Below, piece by piece: positions 18,500 to 27,368 of a stretch of 64,000 bases of DNA (positions are counted from its first letter, which is position 1; each line of letters begins with the position of its first letter). Under the pieces are notes generated by a model, which worked only from the letters and a program-made list of their open reading frames with translations, was not told the DNA's origin and did not search any database. This DNA is from DATBLQ01 sp036555325 (GTDB lineage: Bacteria > Pseudomonadota > Alphaproteobacteria > Rhizobiales > Aestuariivirgaceae): the NCBI GenBank assembly GCA_036555325.1, contig DATBLQ010000038.1, forward strand, positions 39,935 through 103,934, written 5' to 3'. Made by a program: the position numbers and the translations under genes.

Positions 18500-18592
18500 T
18501 GGTTTTTCCGATTCGAAACTCCATATGCGGTTTCCGGACTTTATAAGTCAAATCGGTTCTGATTATGTATTATATAAGCTAGGCAGATATAT
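18500..18592. promoter_or_regulatory. Divergent promoter region between phnW and lysR
   Basis: An AT-rich gap of about 93 bases between divergent genes. On the minus strand TTGACT (complement of 18546-18551) is followed after 17 bases by GCATAT (18523-18528), a weak sigma70-like pair pointing at phnW. The sequence 18560-18592 is very AT-rich (TATTATATAAG) and probably contains the lysR -10 region. LysR proteins normally bind such divergent gaps; no exact operator is claimed. Confidence 0.45.
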
Positions 18593-19450
18593 ATGAGTTA
18601 CGCACAGCTGAAAGCATTCCATGCCGTTGCCGCGAGCGGCGGATTTTCCAAAGCGGCCCACAAACTCAATGTGACTCAACCGGCTCTATCCGACCATGTG
18701 CGCAAGCTGGAATCAGCCTATGGGGTGGAACTTTTCTCACGTACGAGGCGAAAGGTGGATCTTACCGATCTCGGTCGGCAGCTTTTTGCTCTCACGGAGC
18801 GCCAATTCGAGGCTGAGGCGCAGGCCATCGAACTCCTAAGTCGCGCGCAAGGTCTCAGGCAGGGGCTCATCTCGATTGGCGCGGATGCGGCTGTCCATGC
18901 CTTGCCGCTTATCAAGAGATTCAACGAGCGCTATCCGCGCGTCGAACTCAAGCTGATTACGGGCAATACGGTCCGCCTTATCAACCAGCTAGAGAAACTG
19001 GAGATCGATTTCGCCGTGGTGGCGGAGGTGCCATCTTCGGAGATCTTCTTTGCCTGCAAGGTCCGAGAAGACCCACTTGTGTGCATACTGGCGCAAAATC
19101 ACCCGCTGTCGCGAAGGAAAAAACTTCTGTTTGATGACCTGTTGCAAACCGCACTGGTCCTGCGCGAAAGAGGTTCGGTCACGCGCGCCCTTTTTGAAGG
19201 CGAGGCAAGCAGACGCGGAGCACGGCCCAGACAGGTAATTGAAATTGAGGGCAGGGAAGCCGCAAACGAGGCGGTAGCCCAAGGACTCGGCGCCGGCATC
19301 GTATCGCGCGGAGAGCTGCCGCATGACGAAAGACTGCGCGCAATCGCCGTGGCGGATTGGCGCGAAACAATGCAGGAATGGCTCGTATGCCTTAAGGCGC
19401 GCGCCGATCTTCATATCATGCGTGCATTCTTGCAGTTGCTGGCATCTTGA
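18593..19450 (+). CDS. LysR-family transcriptional regulator
   Basis: A 285-residue LysR protein with the N-terminal winged helix-turn-helix (LKAFHAVAASGGFSKAAHKLNVTQPALSDHVRKLE split over residues 6-40) and the periplasmic-binding-like effector domain from about residue 90. It is transcribed away from phnW and is the obvious candidate activator of the phosphonate operon, probably responding to aminoethylphosphonate or an intermediate; that link is from position. AGGCAG lies upstream of the ATG. The amidase gene begins 31 bases after its stop and may be co-transcribed. Confidence 0.92.
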   Translation: MSYAQLKAFHAVAASGGFSKAAHKLNVTQPALSDHVRKLESAYGVELFSRTRRKVDLTDLGRQLFALTERQFEAEAQAIELLSRAQGLRQGLISIGADAAVHALPLIKRFNERYPRVELKLITGNTVRLINQLEKLEIDFAVVAEVPSSEIFFACKVREDPLVCILAQNHPLSRRKKLLFDDLLQTALVLRERGSVTRALFEGEASRRGARPRQVIEIEGREAANEAVAQGLGAGIVSRGELPHDERLRAIAVADWRETMQEWLVCLKARADLHIMRAFLQLLAS

Positions 19451-19481
19451 GAACAGATCATCGGTTGGCTATCCTCGACCC

Positions 19482-20327
19482 ATGGCAAATGCATTCATAG
19501 CTGCCTGTGTCCAGAACTCGGCGACCCCCGATATCCATAAGGATATTGCAACTTGTCTGCGGCTGATCGAGCGAGGAGCCGCGGCAGGAGCGAATTTCAT
19601 CGCGCTTCCGGAATACTGTGTCGGCCTAAACACCAAGGATGGGCTTCTCTATCCGTTGGCGTTTGAAGAGCGAAAGCACCCCGCCATCCCCGCCTTTGCG
19701 GAAGCGGCCCGCAAATATGGATGCTGGCTGCTCATAGGGTCAATTGCGGTGAAGGCTTCTGACGGACGCATCTTGAACCGTGCGCTCATGCTCGACAAAG
19801 AGGGCACAATCATCGCGCGCTACGACAAGCTGCACCTGTTCGATGTCAACTTGGGAGAAGGCCAAGTCTACCGCGAGAGCGCCACCATCGCTCCCGGCAG
19901 CCAAGCCGTGCTGTCGCCTTGCATGGGAAGCGTTATCGGCCTGTCAATTTGCTACGACTTGCGGTTCGCAGCACTTTACCGCGCCTATGCGCAGGCCGGG
20001 GCGGAGCTGCTGGCGATACCGGCAGCCTTCACGAAGACGACGGGAGAAGCCCACTGGCATGTGCTGAATCGCGCGCGTGCCATCGAAACCGGCAGCTTTG
20101 TGATCTCTCCATGCCAGTATGGAACGTTGGCGGGGGGCTCCCAGTGCTACGGGCATTCGCTGATCGTCAATCCCTGGGGGCGAATTCTTGCCGACGGCGG
20201 AGACGGCGAGGGTGTGATCACGGCCGACATCGATCTTCGCATGGTGGTTGAAACGCGAAAGCGCATTCCTTCGCTCCTGCATGACCGCCCGTTCACCCTT
20301 GCATCGTTACAGCAAGCGGCGGAGTGA
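19482..20327 (+). CDS. Carbon-nitrogen hydrolase (nitrilase superfamily amidase)
   Basis: A 281-residue nitrilase-superfamily enzyme of the Nit/omega-amidase branch. The catalytic triad is readable: glutamate in ALPEYCVG near residue 42, lysine in RYDKLHLFDV near 112, cysteine in GLSICYDLRF near 149. Family members hydrolyse small amides such as deaminated glutathione or alpha-ketoglutaramate; the substrate is not determinable. The start at 19482 gives the normal N-terminus ANAFIAACVQNSA; the ribosome site is weak, consistent with coupling to the upstream lysR gene. Converges with the AraD1-like gene 15 bases later. Confidence 0.9.
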   Translation: MANAFIAACVQNSATPDIHKDIATCLRLIERGAAAGANFIALPEYCVGLNTKDGLLYPLAFEERKHPAIPAFAEAARKYGCWLLIGSIAVKASDGRILNRALMLDKEGTIIARYDKLHLFDVNLGEGQVYRESATIAPGSQAVLSPCMGSVIGLSICYDLRFAALYRAYAQAGAELLAIPAAFTKTTGEAHWHVLNRARAIETGSFVISPCQYGTLAGGSQCYGHSLIVNPWGRILADGGDGEGVITADIDLRMVVETRKRIPSLLHDRPFTLASLQQAAE

Positions 20328-20342
20328 TCATGCCGGAGGCAG

Positions 20343-21335
20343 CTATAGAGCACCTACGCCGCCGTACATGAAGCCACATTTCTTCGGGACCAGGCGATTG
20401 CGCAGGGGCTTTCCGAAAGCCGCCATTTCTATTTCAAACACGTCATCAGGCGCTGTCCTTATTCCGTCGGCGACACTCAGCGTCGCGGTGCCGAAGAAAT
20501 GGATGTGCACATCACCCGGGCGGCGAAAAAGATCGTATTTGAAATGGTGGAATTCCAGGTTGGCGATGGCGTGAGACATGTTCGCTTCACCGCTTAAGAA
20601 CGGCTTTTGCCACAACATCTTGCCGTTGCGGATGATGCGGCTTTCCCCGGCAAGATGATCGGGCAGGGGCCCCGGTCTTAGCTCCGGCCCAATCGAGCAG
20701 GCTCTAAGCTTTGAATGGGCGAGAAAGAGGTAGTTCTGCCGTTCCATGATGTGATCGGAATACTCGTTGCCGAGCGCGAAGCCGAGCCGCCACGGCTGGC
20801 CATCCGGGCCTATCACATAAAGACCGGCGATCTCGGGCTCTTCTCCGCCGTCGAGCGCAAATTCGGGTAACGGCAGATCTCCGCCAGGGTGAACCAGGAA
20901 TGTGCCATCCCCCTTGTAGAACCACTCCGGTTGCACGCCCTGACCGCCGCCCCGCGGCTTGCCGCCCTTGAGGCCCAGGTTGAACATCTTGATCGAGTCG
21001 GTCTCGTCCCCGGTCGCAGCTGCGGCCTTGCGATGCATCTCATCGCGCGCGGCTGCACTTCCTAGGTGGGTGAGCCCAGTGCCGGTGATAAAGCAGTGGG
21101 CGGGGTCGGGATGGTTCAAGGGACACCTAACTTCGCCTGCCGCCAGCAAGGAGGAATAGGAGTAGGTTTCCCCGGCCCCGAGCTCCTCCACGGCCTCTTC
21201 GAGTTTCATTCCGTTGCGGATGGCGTACTGCGCAAGCTCGTTCATGCGTGTGACAGTGCGGACGGCGATGGCGCTGTCCTCCTGGATTTTGGCCACGGCG
21301 CCGATGCCGTTTTTCTCAAATTGAATTAGATTCAT
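20343..21335 (-). CDS. AraD1/GguC-family protein (fumarylacetoacetase-like fold)
   Basis: A 330-residue protein with the GguC/AraD1 family pattern: NLIQFE start, FITGTGLTHLGSA near residue 93, QPEWFYKGDG near 142 and a FAH-like FALGNEYSDH near 200. In known alphaproteobacteria related proteins dehydrate 2-keto-3-deoxy sugar acids such as L-2-keto-3-deoxyarabonate; others have unknown activity. The start at 21335 is preferred over 21416 because the upstream 27 residues have no family similarity and GGTGGG is placed before it. It stands alone, divergent from the small secreted-protein gene. Confidence 0.8.
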   Translation of the reverse strand: MNLIQFEKNGIGAVAKIQEDSAIAVRTVTRMNELAQYAIRNGMKLEEAVEELGAGETYSYSSLLAAGEVRCPLNHPDPAHCFITGTGLTHLGSAAARDEMHRKAAAATGDETDSIKMFNLGLKGGKPRGGGQGVQPEWFYKGDGTFLVHPGGDLPLPEFALDGGEEPEIAGLYVIGPDGQPWRLGFALGNEYSDHIMERQNYLFLAHSKLRACSIGPELRPGPLPDHLAGESRIIRNGKMLWQKPFLSGEANMSHAIANLEFHHFKYDLFRRPGDVHIHFFGTATLSVADGIRTAPDDVFEIEMAAFGKPLRNRLVPKKCGFMYGGVGAL

Positions 21336-21453
21336 GACATGCCCACCCGCCTGCAGGTTGCGTCTTATTCTTCCAGGAAAATCACCGGGCGCAAGCACTC
21401 CGGTGGCATTTGGCAACTGGCTACGCTACTTTCCTGTGTCCAAGTTTACAATT

Positions 21454-21482
21454 TTAGATTTCATCATAAACGTTGGTATAAT
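21454..21482 (+). promoter_or_regulatory. Predicted sigma70-type promoter
   Basis: A perfect TATAAT (21477-21482) with a partial TTAGAT -35 (21454-21459) at 17 bases. It predicts a transcript starting near 21489, about 43 bases before the small 67-codon gene. Confidence 0.55.
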
Positions 21483-21531
21483 TTTTGAGTGTAGCACATG
21501 GTAGGAAACACTCTGACCGGAGGCATGCGCT

Positions 21532-21735
21532 ATGCTCAAACAATCCTACTCAATGTCTGGTCGCCTTCTTCCTAGTTTGACCCTTCTGGCGGTCGTCGCC
21601 TCGTTGGCGGTTGGATATGCGCTGAATGCCCAAGCGACGGGTTCCGGCACTTCGTCAGGTCAGTCCTCGTCTGACCGGCAGTCGATAAAAGATTCTGCAA
21701 AAAACTCCGGCAATTGGAATAAGACGCCGCGCTAG
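21532..21735 (+). CDS. Small secreted Ser/Gly-rich protein
   Basis: A 67-residue protein not recognised as any family. It begins with a basic/polar stretch and a hydrophobic segment (LLPSLTLLAVVASLAVGYAL) that fits a Sec signal peptide with a probable cut after NAQA, leaving about 33 residues rich in Ser, Gly, Lys and Asn. GGAGG at 21519-21523 lies eight bases before the ATG and a good promoter lies upstream, so the gene is probably real despite its size. It converges on the PhyH dioxygenase gene. Confidence 0.65.
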   Translation: MLKQSYSMSGRLLPSLTLLAVVASLAVGYALNAQATGSGTSSGQSSSDRQSIKDSAKNSGNWNKTPR

Positions 21736-21743
21736 AGCGGTCG

Positions 21744-22607
21744 CTAGCTTGTGGCCCTGCCGTTCCTGACATATCCATCGAGCCAGGGGGTGCGGTAGCC
21801 GTCGCTCCGCCAGAGCACGGGAAAATAGCTCTCCTCCATTTCGACAGACCCCATTTTCTTGTAGCGGCTGTAGATATAGCCGACATGAGTGGGATGGAAC
21901 CGGGCGTCAGAAGAAATGCAATGCGCGATGACTGCACGGCGAGGCTTGTCGCCCCTGTTGTCACGTGATCCGTGCCATACCCGGCCGTGATGAAAAACCG
22001 CAGATCCGGCCTTTATCTGGATTGGCACGATCTCGTACTTCGTCGCGCTGGCAGCTTCTGCCGCGGGATAGAGGTCGCTCAAGGGATCGTCGGGTGCATG
22101 AAATTGCTTGATGGGCGGGGCGATCGGCCACAGGTGCGAGCCCTGCACATATTCAATGGTCCCCTGGTGGGCCTTGGTATCGTCGAGCGTGATCCAACAG
22201 GTGAGCATTTCCGGAGGTTCAAGCCATTTGTTGTAGCTGTCATCCTGATGAAAGCCCAAGGGCCGCGCACCTGGCGGCTTCCAGATGATGTTGTCCTGAC
22301 CGAGGCGAGCACCCGGCCAGCTGCGAAGTTTGGCCGCCGCTTCGCCAATGTCGGCGCGCAGGGCTATCGAAGCGATGGTGAGATCGGACTTCCACGCGTT
22401 GCAGATCTGGCGAGTCAGATCCTCGCGGTCGCGGCCCATCCTCCAGTTCCACTCGTCGGGATAAAGGCCAGTCTCAAACTTGCCGGAAAACAGCGGCTCG
22501 AAGCAGTTGCGGGCAGCTTCGACCGTCGAGGCGTCGAGGACGTTGGCGACGGTAACAAATCCATTGCGCTGAAACTCGCCAATCTGGTCTTCCGTGAGGG
22601 AGATCAT
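21744..22607 (-). CDS. Phytanoyl-CoA dioxygenase (PhyH) family protein
   Basis: A 287-residue Fe(II)/2-oxoglutarate dioxygenase. The metal ligands are visible as HQDD near residue 119 (H-x-D) and the distal histidine in AVFHHGRVWHGS near 215, followed by the 2-oxoglutarate-binding arginine region DKPRRAVIAH. Family members hydroxylate acyl-CoAs, ectoine, phosphonates and many small metabolites, so the substrate is open. The start at 22607 overlaps the upstream EamA stop in ATGA, which couples the two genes. There is no HD-type PhnZ partner nearby, so a PhnY*-type phosphonate route is not supported. Confidence 0.88.
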   Translation of the reverse strand: MISLTEDQIGEFQRNGFVTVANVLDASTVEAARNCFEPLFSGKFETGLYPDEWNWRMGRDREDLTRQICNAWKSDLTIASIALRADIGEAAAKLRSWPGARLGQDNIIWKPPGARPLGFHQDDSYNKWLEPPEMLTCWITLDDTKAHQGTIEYVQGSHLWPIAPPIKQFHAPDDPLSDLYPAAEAASATKYEIVPIQIKAGSAVFHHGRVWHGSRDNRGDKPRRAVIAHCISSDARFHPTHVGYIYSRYKKMGSVEMEESYFPVLWRSDGYRTPWLDGYVRNGRATS

Positions 22608-23470
22608 GCAGTTGCCTGTTCTAGCAGGGTTAGCGCTGCGACGCCGGCAAAAGTTAAAACTATGCCGACCCACCTCAGCGGCGCAACACGCTCGCCAAGA
22701 AACAGCCAGGCGAGAAGTATTGCAATAACTCCGGCCGCCGATGCCGTGACGATCGCGAGCTCGGGCTGAGGGGTATGGCCGCCGAGATTGAGCATTGAAA
22801 GGGCAAGCACGTCGAGCCCGCCCATCAGGAGTAGAAATGGCAGCCAGACTGATGGAAAGTGCAAGGGCCTCTCAGCCGCCAACAGAACGAGCGCCACGAT
22901 CGCTGCGCTGCCGCCAATGCGAGACAGCCAAGTTGCGGGAATAGCGCCGTAGATGGTGGCTGCATACTGGCCGATGAAGTTTCCTATGGCAAAGGCGAAA
23001 TGCGACAACAGCGCGAAGCCAATGGCGCGAGTGGAGTTGTGAGACGCGAGCTTCTGCTCCTGACCGGTCTTCGCAACCACCACAACTCCCGCAATCACCA
23101 GTGCTGCGCAAAGGATTTGCCACACAGTCGGCGGTCGGCCTGCAAGTGCGCCAAAAATGAGGGACGTAGCGGGGTAAGACATGACGATGGGAAGGGCAAG
23201 GGAGACAGAGCCGCTGGTCATGGCCGCAAACAACCAAATAGTGGCGACTGCCAACAGGACCCCCGATAAAAGCGGTAACCACATCTGAGCGGTGGATGCT
23301 GAAGGGAAAGTGCCGGCAATCGCGATCCACAGGCTGAGGAGAAACAGCCCAAAAACCGTAACCGCGGCGGCGGTCTTAAGCGCACCAATGCGGGAACTCG
23401 CCTGCGCTCCGATGACATCATGAACCCCCCAGGCCATCGCGGCGATAAGTCCAAGCAAACCGGGGTTCAT
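22604..23470 (-). CDS. EamA-family DMT transporter
   Basis: A 288-residue membrane protein with ten predicted hydrophobic helices in two EamA repeats; the second carries the usual LLAWLFLGERVAPLRWVGIVL ending. Such proteins mostly export amino acids or small metabolites. It is translationally coupled to the PhyH dioxygenase gene, suggesting that the pair handles one compound. The FadR-type regulator upstream on the same strand ends about 40 bases before the EamA start, so the three may form one unit. Confidence 0.88.
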   Translation of the reverse strand: MNPGLLGLIAAMAWGVHDVIGAQASSRIGALKTAAAVTVFGLFLLSLWIAIAGTFPSASTAQMWLPLLSGVLLAVATIWLFAAMTSGSVSLALPIVMSYPATSLIFGALAGRPPTVWQILCAALVIAGVVVVAKTGQEQKLASHNSTRAIGFALLSHFAFAIGNFIGQYAATIYGAIPATWLSRIGGSAAIVALVLLAAERPLHFPSVWLPFLLLMGGLDVLALSMLNLGGHTPQPELAIVTASAAGVIAILLAWLFLGERVAPLRWVGIVLTFAGVAALTLLEQATA

Positions 23471-23509
23471 CTATTGCGACTTTCCGCCATGGGCATAGGC
23501 TGGAAGCAA

Positions 23510-24256
23510 TCAGGAGTCTTCAGCGCCGAGGAGATCCTGGCGCGCAGTTTCCAGATGTTTCGTGATGCGATCGACGGCAGCCGCCACATCGCGGTTGCGG
23601 AGGGCGTGATAGATAGCGCGATGCTGCTCATTGTAGGAGCGGATTTTCGCGGGGGACAGAATGACCCGTTTCATTCGCTCCCATTGCGCTTGAGAACGGA
23701 CATCGTTGATCTCCTGATAGATGTGCAGGATGAGCGGATTGCGCGAACAGCGGGCAAGCTGAAGGTGAAATTCCGAATCCCAACGGGTGAACCTGTCCTG
23801 GTCGGTCGATGCCGCTTCCAGCTGTTCGAGACAGCTCTCAATGCTGTCGAGGTCCTTTTGGGTCGCATGAATTGTTGCAAGCCTGGTCATGTAGGGCTCA
23901 ACGCCCAGCCGCGTTTCAATAAGCTGAAGCGGGCTGATGAGATCTGCGACATCCCCTGCAGTCGACTGCAGAGGGCCGGCGAAATTGACGAATGTGCCGC
24001 TGCCGACGCGGCGAACGACAAGCCCCTTCTGTTCGAGCTGATCGAGAGCCTTCCTTATCGTTGAGCGTGCAGTGCCGAGGGCCACGGCAAGCTGCCGCTC
24101 CGGCGGCAGCTGATCCCCATCGGCAAAGACGCCACTCTCAATGGCGTGCCGCAAACGTGCAATGATGGCGTTGGCGCTCTTGGCAGGCACGAAACCCAAC
24201 GCTTCGGCATCGCCGCTATTGCCGAGCTGCTCCTCCAAGGCTTCCTTCACATCCAT
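23510..24256 (-). CDS. FadR-subfamily GntR transcriptional regulator
   Basis: A 248-residue regulator with the GntR winged helix near residues 20-85 (LPPERQLAVALGTARSTIRKAL then GSGTFV) and an all-helical FCD effector domain from about 100, with the metal-binding-type histidines in DSEFHLQLA and the HRAIYHAL stretch. The start at 24256 gives the normal N-terminal length; a 40-residue in-frame extension upstream is unlikely. It is divergent from the DAO/glutamine-synthetase operon across a 177-base gap that holds a repeated motif, so it probably controls that operon, its own gene, or both. Confidence 0.9.
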   Translation of the reverse strand: MDVKEALEEQLGNSGDAEALGFVPAKSANAIIARLRHAIESGVFADGDQLPPERQLAVALGTARSTIRKALDQLEQKGLVVRRVGSGTFVNFAGPLQSTAGDVADLISPLQLIETRLGVEPYMTRLATIHATQKDLDSIESCLEQLEAASTDQDRFTRWDSEFHLQLARCSRNPLILHIYQEINDVRSQAQWERMKRVILSPAKIRSYNEQHRAIYHALRNRDVAAAVDRITKHLETARQDLLGAEDS

Positions 24257-24273
24257 GGCATACCTTTGGACTT

Positions 24274-24303
24274 GAATTGGTTTGAAATGGGAAAGAATTG
24301 GTT
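24274..24303. promoter_or_regulatory. Paired 9-bp direct repeat, 21-bp period, candidate operator
   Basis: GAATTGGTT occurs at 24274-24282 and again at 24295-24303, exactly 21 bases apart (two helical turns), in the gap between the FadR-type regulator and the divergent amine operon. The second copy extends to ATTGGTTGCAAT, a short palindrome. Fits a tandem binding site on one DNA face. Confidence 0.5.
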
Positions 24304-24433
24304 GCAATCGGTACGAAAAACGTCGCATTATGCGCCCACTATCCGGGCAGCCGTCAAGCGTTTCAGCCGGACGCACACAGGCAAAGTGCCGAAGAGCACG
24401 CTCGCCCGCCGCGAAGGCAGAGGAAGGTCAGCC

Positions 24434-25780
24434 ATGGCTGCTCCTGCAGGTGTGAAGTACGCGATCATCGGCGCGGGCATTCATGGACTGAGCACCGCCT
24501 ATCATTTGGCGCGGGAGCTGAAATCACGGGGCAAAGGCTCAGGGGCCGACATCCTAGTGGTCGACAAGACGGGGATTGCGGCTGGAGCCTCGGGAATTGC
24601 GTGCGGTGTCGTGCGGAACAACTATTTCCAGCCGGCGATGCGCGAGCTCATGGCGCATTCGGTCGAGGTGTGGGAAAGCGACCCCAAGGCCTACAGCTAC
24701 CATCCGGTGGGCTACATGCAGATTTCCCCAGAAGTCATGCACGAAGGGTGTGCTTCGATTTATCAGCAGCAAAGATCCATCGGCTATCCTTCCACCTTCG
24801 TCGAAGGCGAAAAAGACTCGATGCGCTACATGAAGGGGCTGTTCGACGATTGGCAGGCGCAGGGCATCACATCGGTCCTGCATGAGAAAAAGGGCGGCTA
24901 CGCGAATAACACTGCATCTATCCACGGTCTTGCGGCGAAGGCCGAGAGGGAAGGCGTGCAGATCACCGCCGGGATCGAGGTAGAGGCGTTCGAGTTCGGC
25001 GGTAACAGTCGTGCTGTGACTGCGCTTCTGACCAACCAGGGCCGCATCGCCTGCGATTATGTGGTGGTCGGGGTCGGCCCCTGGGTCAACAGGTTGTGGA
25101 ACCTGCTCGAGCTGCCGAAGTCAATCTCAATAAAGGGGCGCGACGGGACAGTGCATAGCGGCGTTCGCATGTGGAAATACTGGTGTCTCGAGGAGGGTAC
25201 GCTCGGCGTCGATCCCGGTATGCACAAGACGAACGACGGGAAAATGCCGCCCGTCATTCACGTCGACACGGATGCGCCGCTCTATTCCGATGTCGACGGG
25301 AGCCTGATCACCGACACGCTTTGGGGTCTTTATTACAAGCCGGATTTCAATTTCGGCGGGGTGCAAGGGGGTTCATCGCCTTATGTCGTCGAAGAGGATC
25401 CGGATGAAGTTGCGGTCGACCCCTATGGTCCCGACAGTCCGGACTTCATCGTCGGCGACGATTTCATTCGAAACTGGTGCTCGATGCTTGCTCATTGCCA
25501 AAAGCGATTCGAGGGTAAAATCAGCGCCTACAAGCGCGATGAAAGATCGGGCGGCCTCGGCTGCTTCACGCCGGACAGTTTTCCCGTGTTCGACGAATTC
25601 CGGGACAATGTGTTCATCATAGCGGATTCAAATCACGGCTATAAAATGCTCGGTGTCGGCAAGCTGGTCGCGCAGGAACTGGTCGGCGAGAAATCGCGCC
25701 TTCTTGAGCCCTTCAGATTCTCCCGCTTCGCGGAAGGGAAGCTGCATCCGGTTTCCAAGAGCCCGTTTCCTTGGAGTTGA
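24434..25780 (+). CDS. DAO-family FAD-dependent oxidoreductase
   Basis: A 448-residue D-amino-acid-oxidase-superfamily protein. The FAD motif is IIGAGIHGLSTAYHLA near residue 11, a DKTGIAAGASGIACG segment follows near 48, and the C-terminal IIADSNHGYKMLGVGKLVA matches the sarcosine oxidase/dehydrogenase beta-like family. It probably oxidises a secondary or primary amine or N-methyl amino acid. AGGAAGG precedes the ATG at 24434. It is the first gene of the operon with glutamine-synthetase-like and glutamate-synthase-like genes. No heterotetrameric partners (SoxA, SoxD, SoxG-like) occur nearby, so it would act as a single-subunit enzyme. Confidence 0.88.
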   Translation: MAAPAGVKYAIIGAGIHGLSTAYHLARELKSRGKGSGADILVVDKTGIAAGASGIACGVVRNNYFQPAMRELMAHSVEVWESDPKAYSYHPVGYMQISPEVMHEGCASIYQQQRSIGYPSTFVEGEKDSMRYMKGLFDDWQAQGITSVLHEKKGGYANNTASIHGLAAKAEREGVQITAGIEVEAFEFGGNSRAVTALLTNQGRIACDYVVVGVGPWVNRLWNLLELPKSISIKGRDGTVHSGVRMWKYWCLEEGTLGVDPGMHKTNDGKMPPVIHVDTDAPLYSDVDGSLITDTLWGLYYKPDFNFGGVQGGSSPYVVEEDPDEVAVDPYGPDSPDFIVGDDFIRNWCSMLAHCQKRFEGKISAYKRDERSGGLGCFTPDSFPVFDEFRDNVFIIADSNHGYKMLGVGKLVAQELVGEKSRLLEPFRFSRFAEGKLHPVSKSPFPWS

Positions 25781-25874
25781 ACCGGAAAGGGGAGGGTTGT
25801 CTAGGTTGGTTCGGGGTTGGTAGCATCTCAGGTACCGCGAGCAAGAAAGAACAATCAAATTTTAGGGAGAGCAT

Positions 25875-27350
25875 ATGTCCACCGACCTAGAGAAATTCAC
25901 CAGCACGCCCGGCCGCGACGATCTCATCAAACAGGTGCGTAAGAAGATCGATTCGCTCGGCATCGAATATCTGTACCTGCAATTCATTTCAGTAACCGGC
26001 CGGATCATGGGCAAGGGCATTCCCGCCGAACACTGGGAGAATGTCGCCAACGGTGGATTCCAGCTCGTGTACGGCGCGACCATGAATCTCTTTCTCAATC
26101 GCCACGGAGAGTACATGGGCTATGGCCCGGAAGCGGCGGAACTGGTGGGTATCCCTGAGCCCGAGACCTTTATGCAGCTTCCCTGGGACAAGCGCGTGGC
26201 TCGCATGTGGTGCACGCTTTTCCGCAACCGCGAGGAGCGTGAAAATCCTGGAGGATATCTTACCGCCGACTGTCGCGGCAATCTTCGCCGCATTCACGAC
26301 GAATTCGAACGCACCCACGGGCTTCGCATGCGCCACGGCACGGAGCCGGAAATGATGTGGCTGAGGAAAGGAGACGATGGCAAGGCAAAGGGCGGCTATT
26401 CCAATCCCTACTGCTATCACATAGATCAGTTCGAAAGCCTGAGACCAGTCTACATGCGCGTCATCGAGTATGGGCGCAAGATGGGGCTGGACATGATCCA
26501 AGGAGATCATGAGGATTCACCCGGGCAGCTAGAATTGAATTTCAACTTTGACGATGCGCTGAAGACAGCCGACCGCCTTTCAACCTACCGGCAGATCTGC
26601 GCGCAAGTGGCACGCGAGTTCAATATCATCGCGTGTTTCATGTGCAAGCCCTTCATGGGAGTTTCGGCGAACGGCTGCCACCATAACATCTCGCTGTGGG
26701 CGGAAGGGAAGGATGAGTTCAAGCCCCTGGGAAACGATCCCAAGAATCTTCCGGGCCTTGAGCACAACTACATGTATCTGCGCGGAGGAAAGAATACGTT
26801 TCTGCCGGAAGGCAAGGACGTGCAGATGCCGGGGAAGATCGGCCTCTACACCATCGGCGGCATCGTCAAGCATCTCGCTGGATTGACCGCCATCGGCTGC
26901 TCCACGGTGAATTCCTACCGTCGGCTATGGGATACCGGTTTCTGGGCTCCGGTGTTTGCCGACTGGGGATACCAAAATCGGACGACGGGCTTGCGCTTGT
27001 CGGCGCCGGGCAGATTTGAGTATCGCGCGGTCGATTCGATGGTGAATCCGCACCTCATGGCTGCGGGGATCCTGAAAGCGGCGGATGACGGCATCAAGAA
27101 CAAGATCGATCCGGGGAAGCCCGAGGAACGCAACATCTACGTTGCCATGGAAGCAGGCAAGCAAGTGAAGAAGCTGCCCATGACGCTGGGTGATGCGCTC
27201 GAGGCCCTTAAAAAGGACGAGGTCATCAAATCGGCGCTGCCGGGGGAAATGTACCGGCTGTATGATGAATATAAGCGTGATGAATGGGAACGGTTCCTTC
27301 ACACCGCGACCGAGTGGGACATCAAGATGTACATGGATTGCTTGCCGTAA
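25875..27350 (+). CDS. Glutamine synthetase-family enzyme (type III / GlnT-GmaS-like)
   Basis: A 491-residue ATP-dependent glutamate-amine ligase. The beta-grasp N-domain opens with YLYLQFISVTGRIMGKGIP; catalytic blocks include GTEPEMMW near residue 155, DHEDSPGQLELNFN near 215, the nucleotide loop SANGCHHNISLW near 265 and a C-terminal NSYRRLWDTGFWAP near 345. The sequence is closer to GlnT and gamma-glutamylmethylamide synthetase than to GlnA, and it lacks an obvious Tyr adenylylation loop. With the DAO and glutamate-synthase-like genes it probably joins an amine or ammonia to glutamate. AGGGAGAG precedes the ATG. Confidence 0.88.
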   Translation: MSTDLEKFTSTPGRDDLIKQVRKKIDSLGIEYLYLQFISVTGRIMGKGIPAEHWENVANGGFQLVYGATMNLFLNRHGEYMGYGPEAAELVGIPEPETFMQLPWDKRVARMWCTLFRNREERENPGGYLTADCRGNLRRIHDEFERTHGLRMRHGTEPEMMWLRKGDDGKAKGGYSNPYCYHIDQFESLRPVYMRVIEYGRKMGLDMIQGDHEDSPGQLELNFNFDDALKTADRLSTYRQICAQVAREFNIIACFMCKPFMGVSANGCHHNISLWAEGKDEFKPLGNDPKNLPGLEHNYMYLRGGKNTFLPEGKDVQMPGKIGLYTIGGIVKHLAGLTAIGCSTVNSYRRLWDTGFWAPVFADWGYQNRTTGLRLSAPGRFEYRAVDSMVNPHLMAAGILKAADDGIKNKIDPGKPEERNIYVAMEAGKQVKKLPMTLGDALEALKKDEVIKSALPGEMYRLYDEYKRDEWERFLHTATEWDIKMYMDCLP

Positions 27351-27368
27351 GCAAAAAGGAGATACGCA

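Noticed and set aside
21744..22607. PhyH protein as PhnY* of the oxidative phosphonate route
   Set aside because: No HD-domain PhnZ gene is nearby and the hydrolytic PhnWYA route is already complete.
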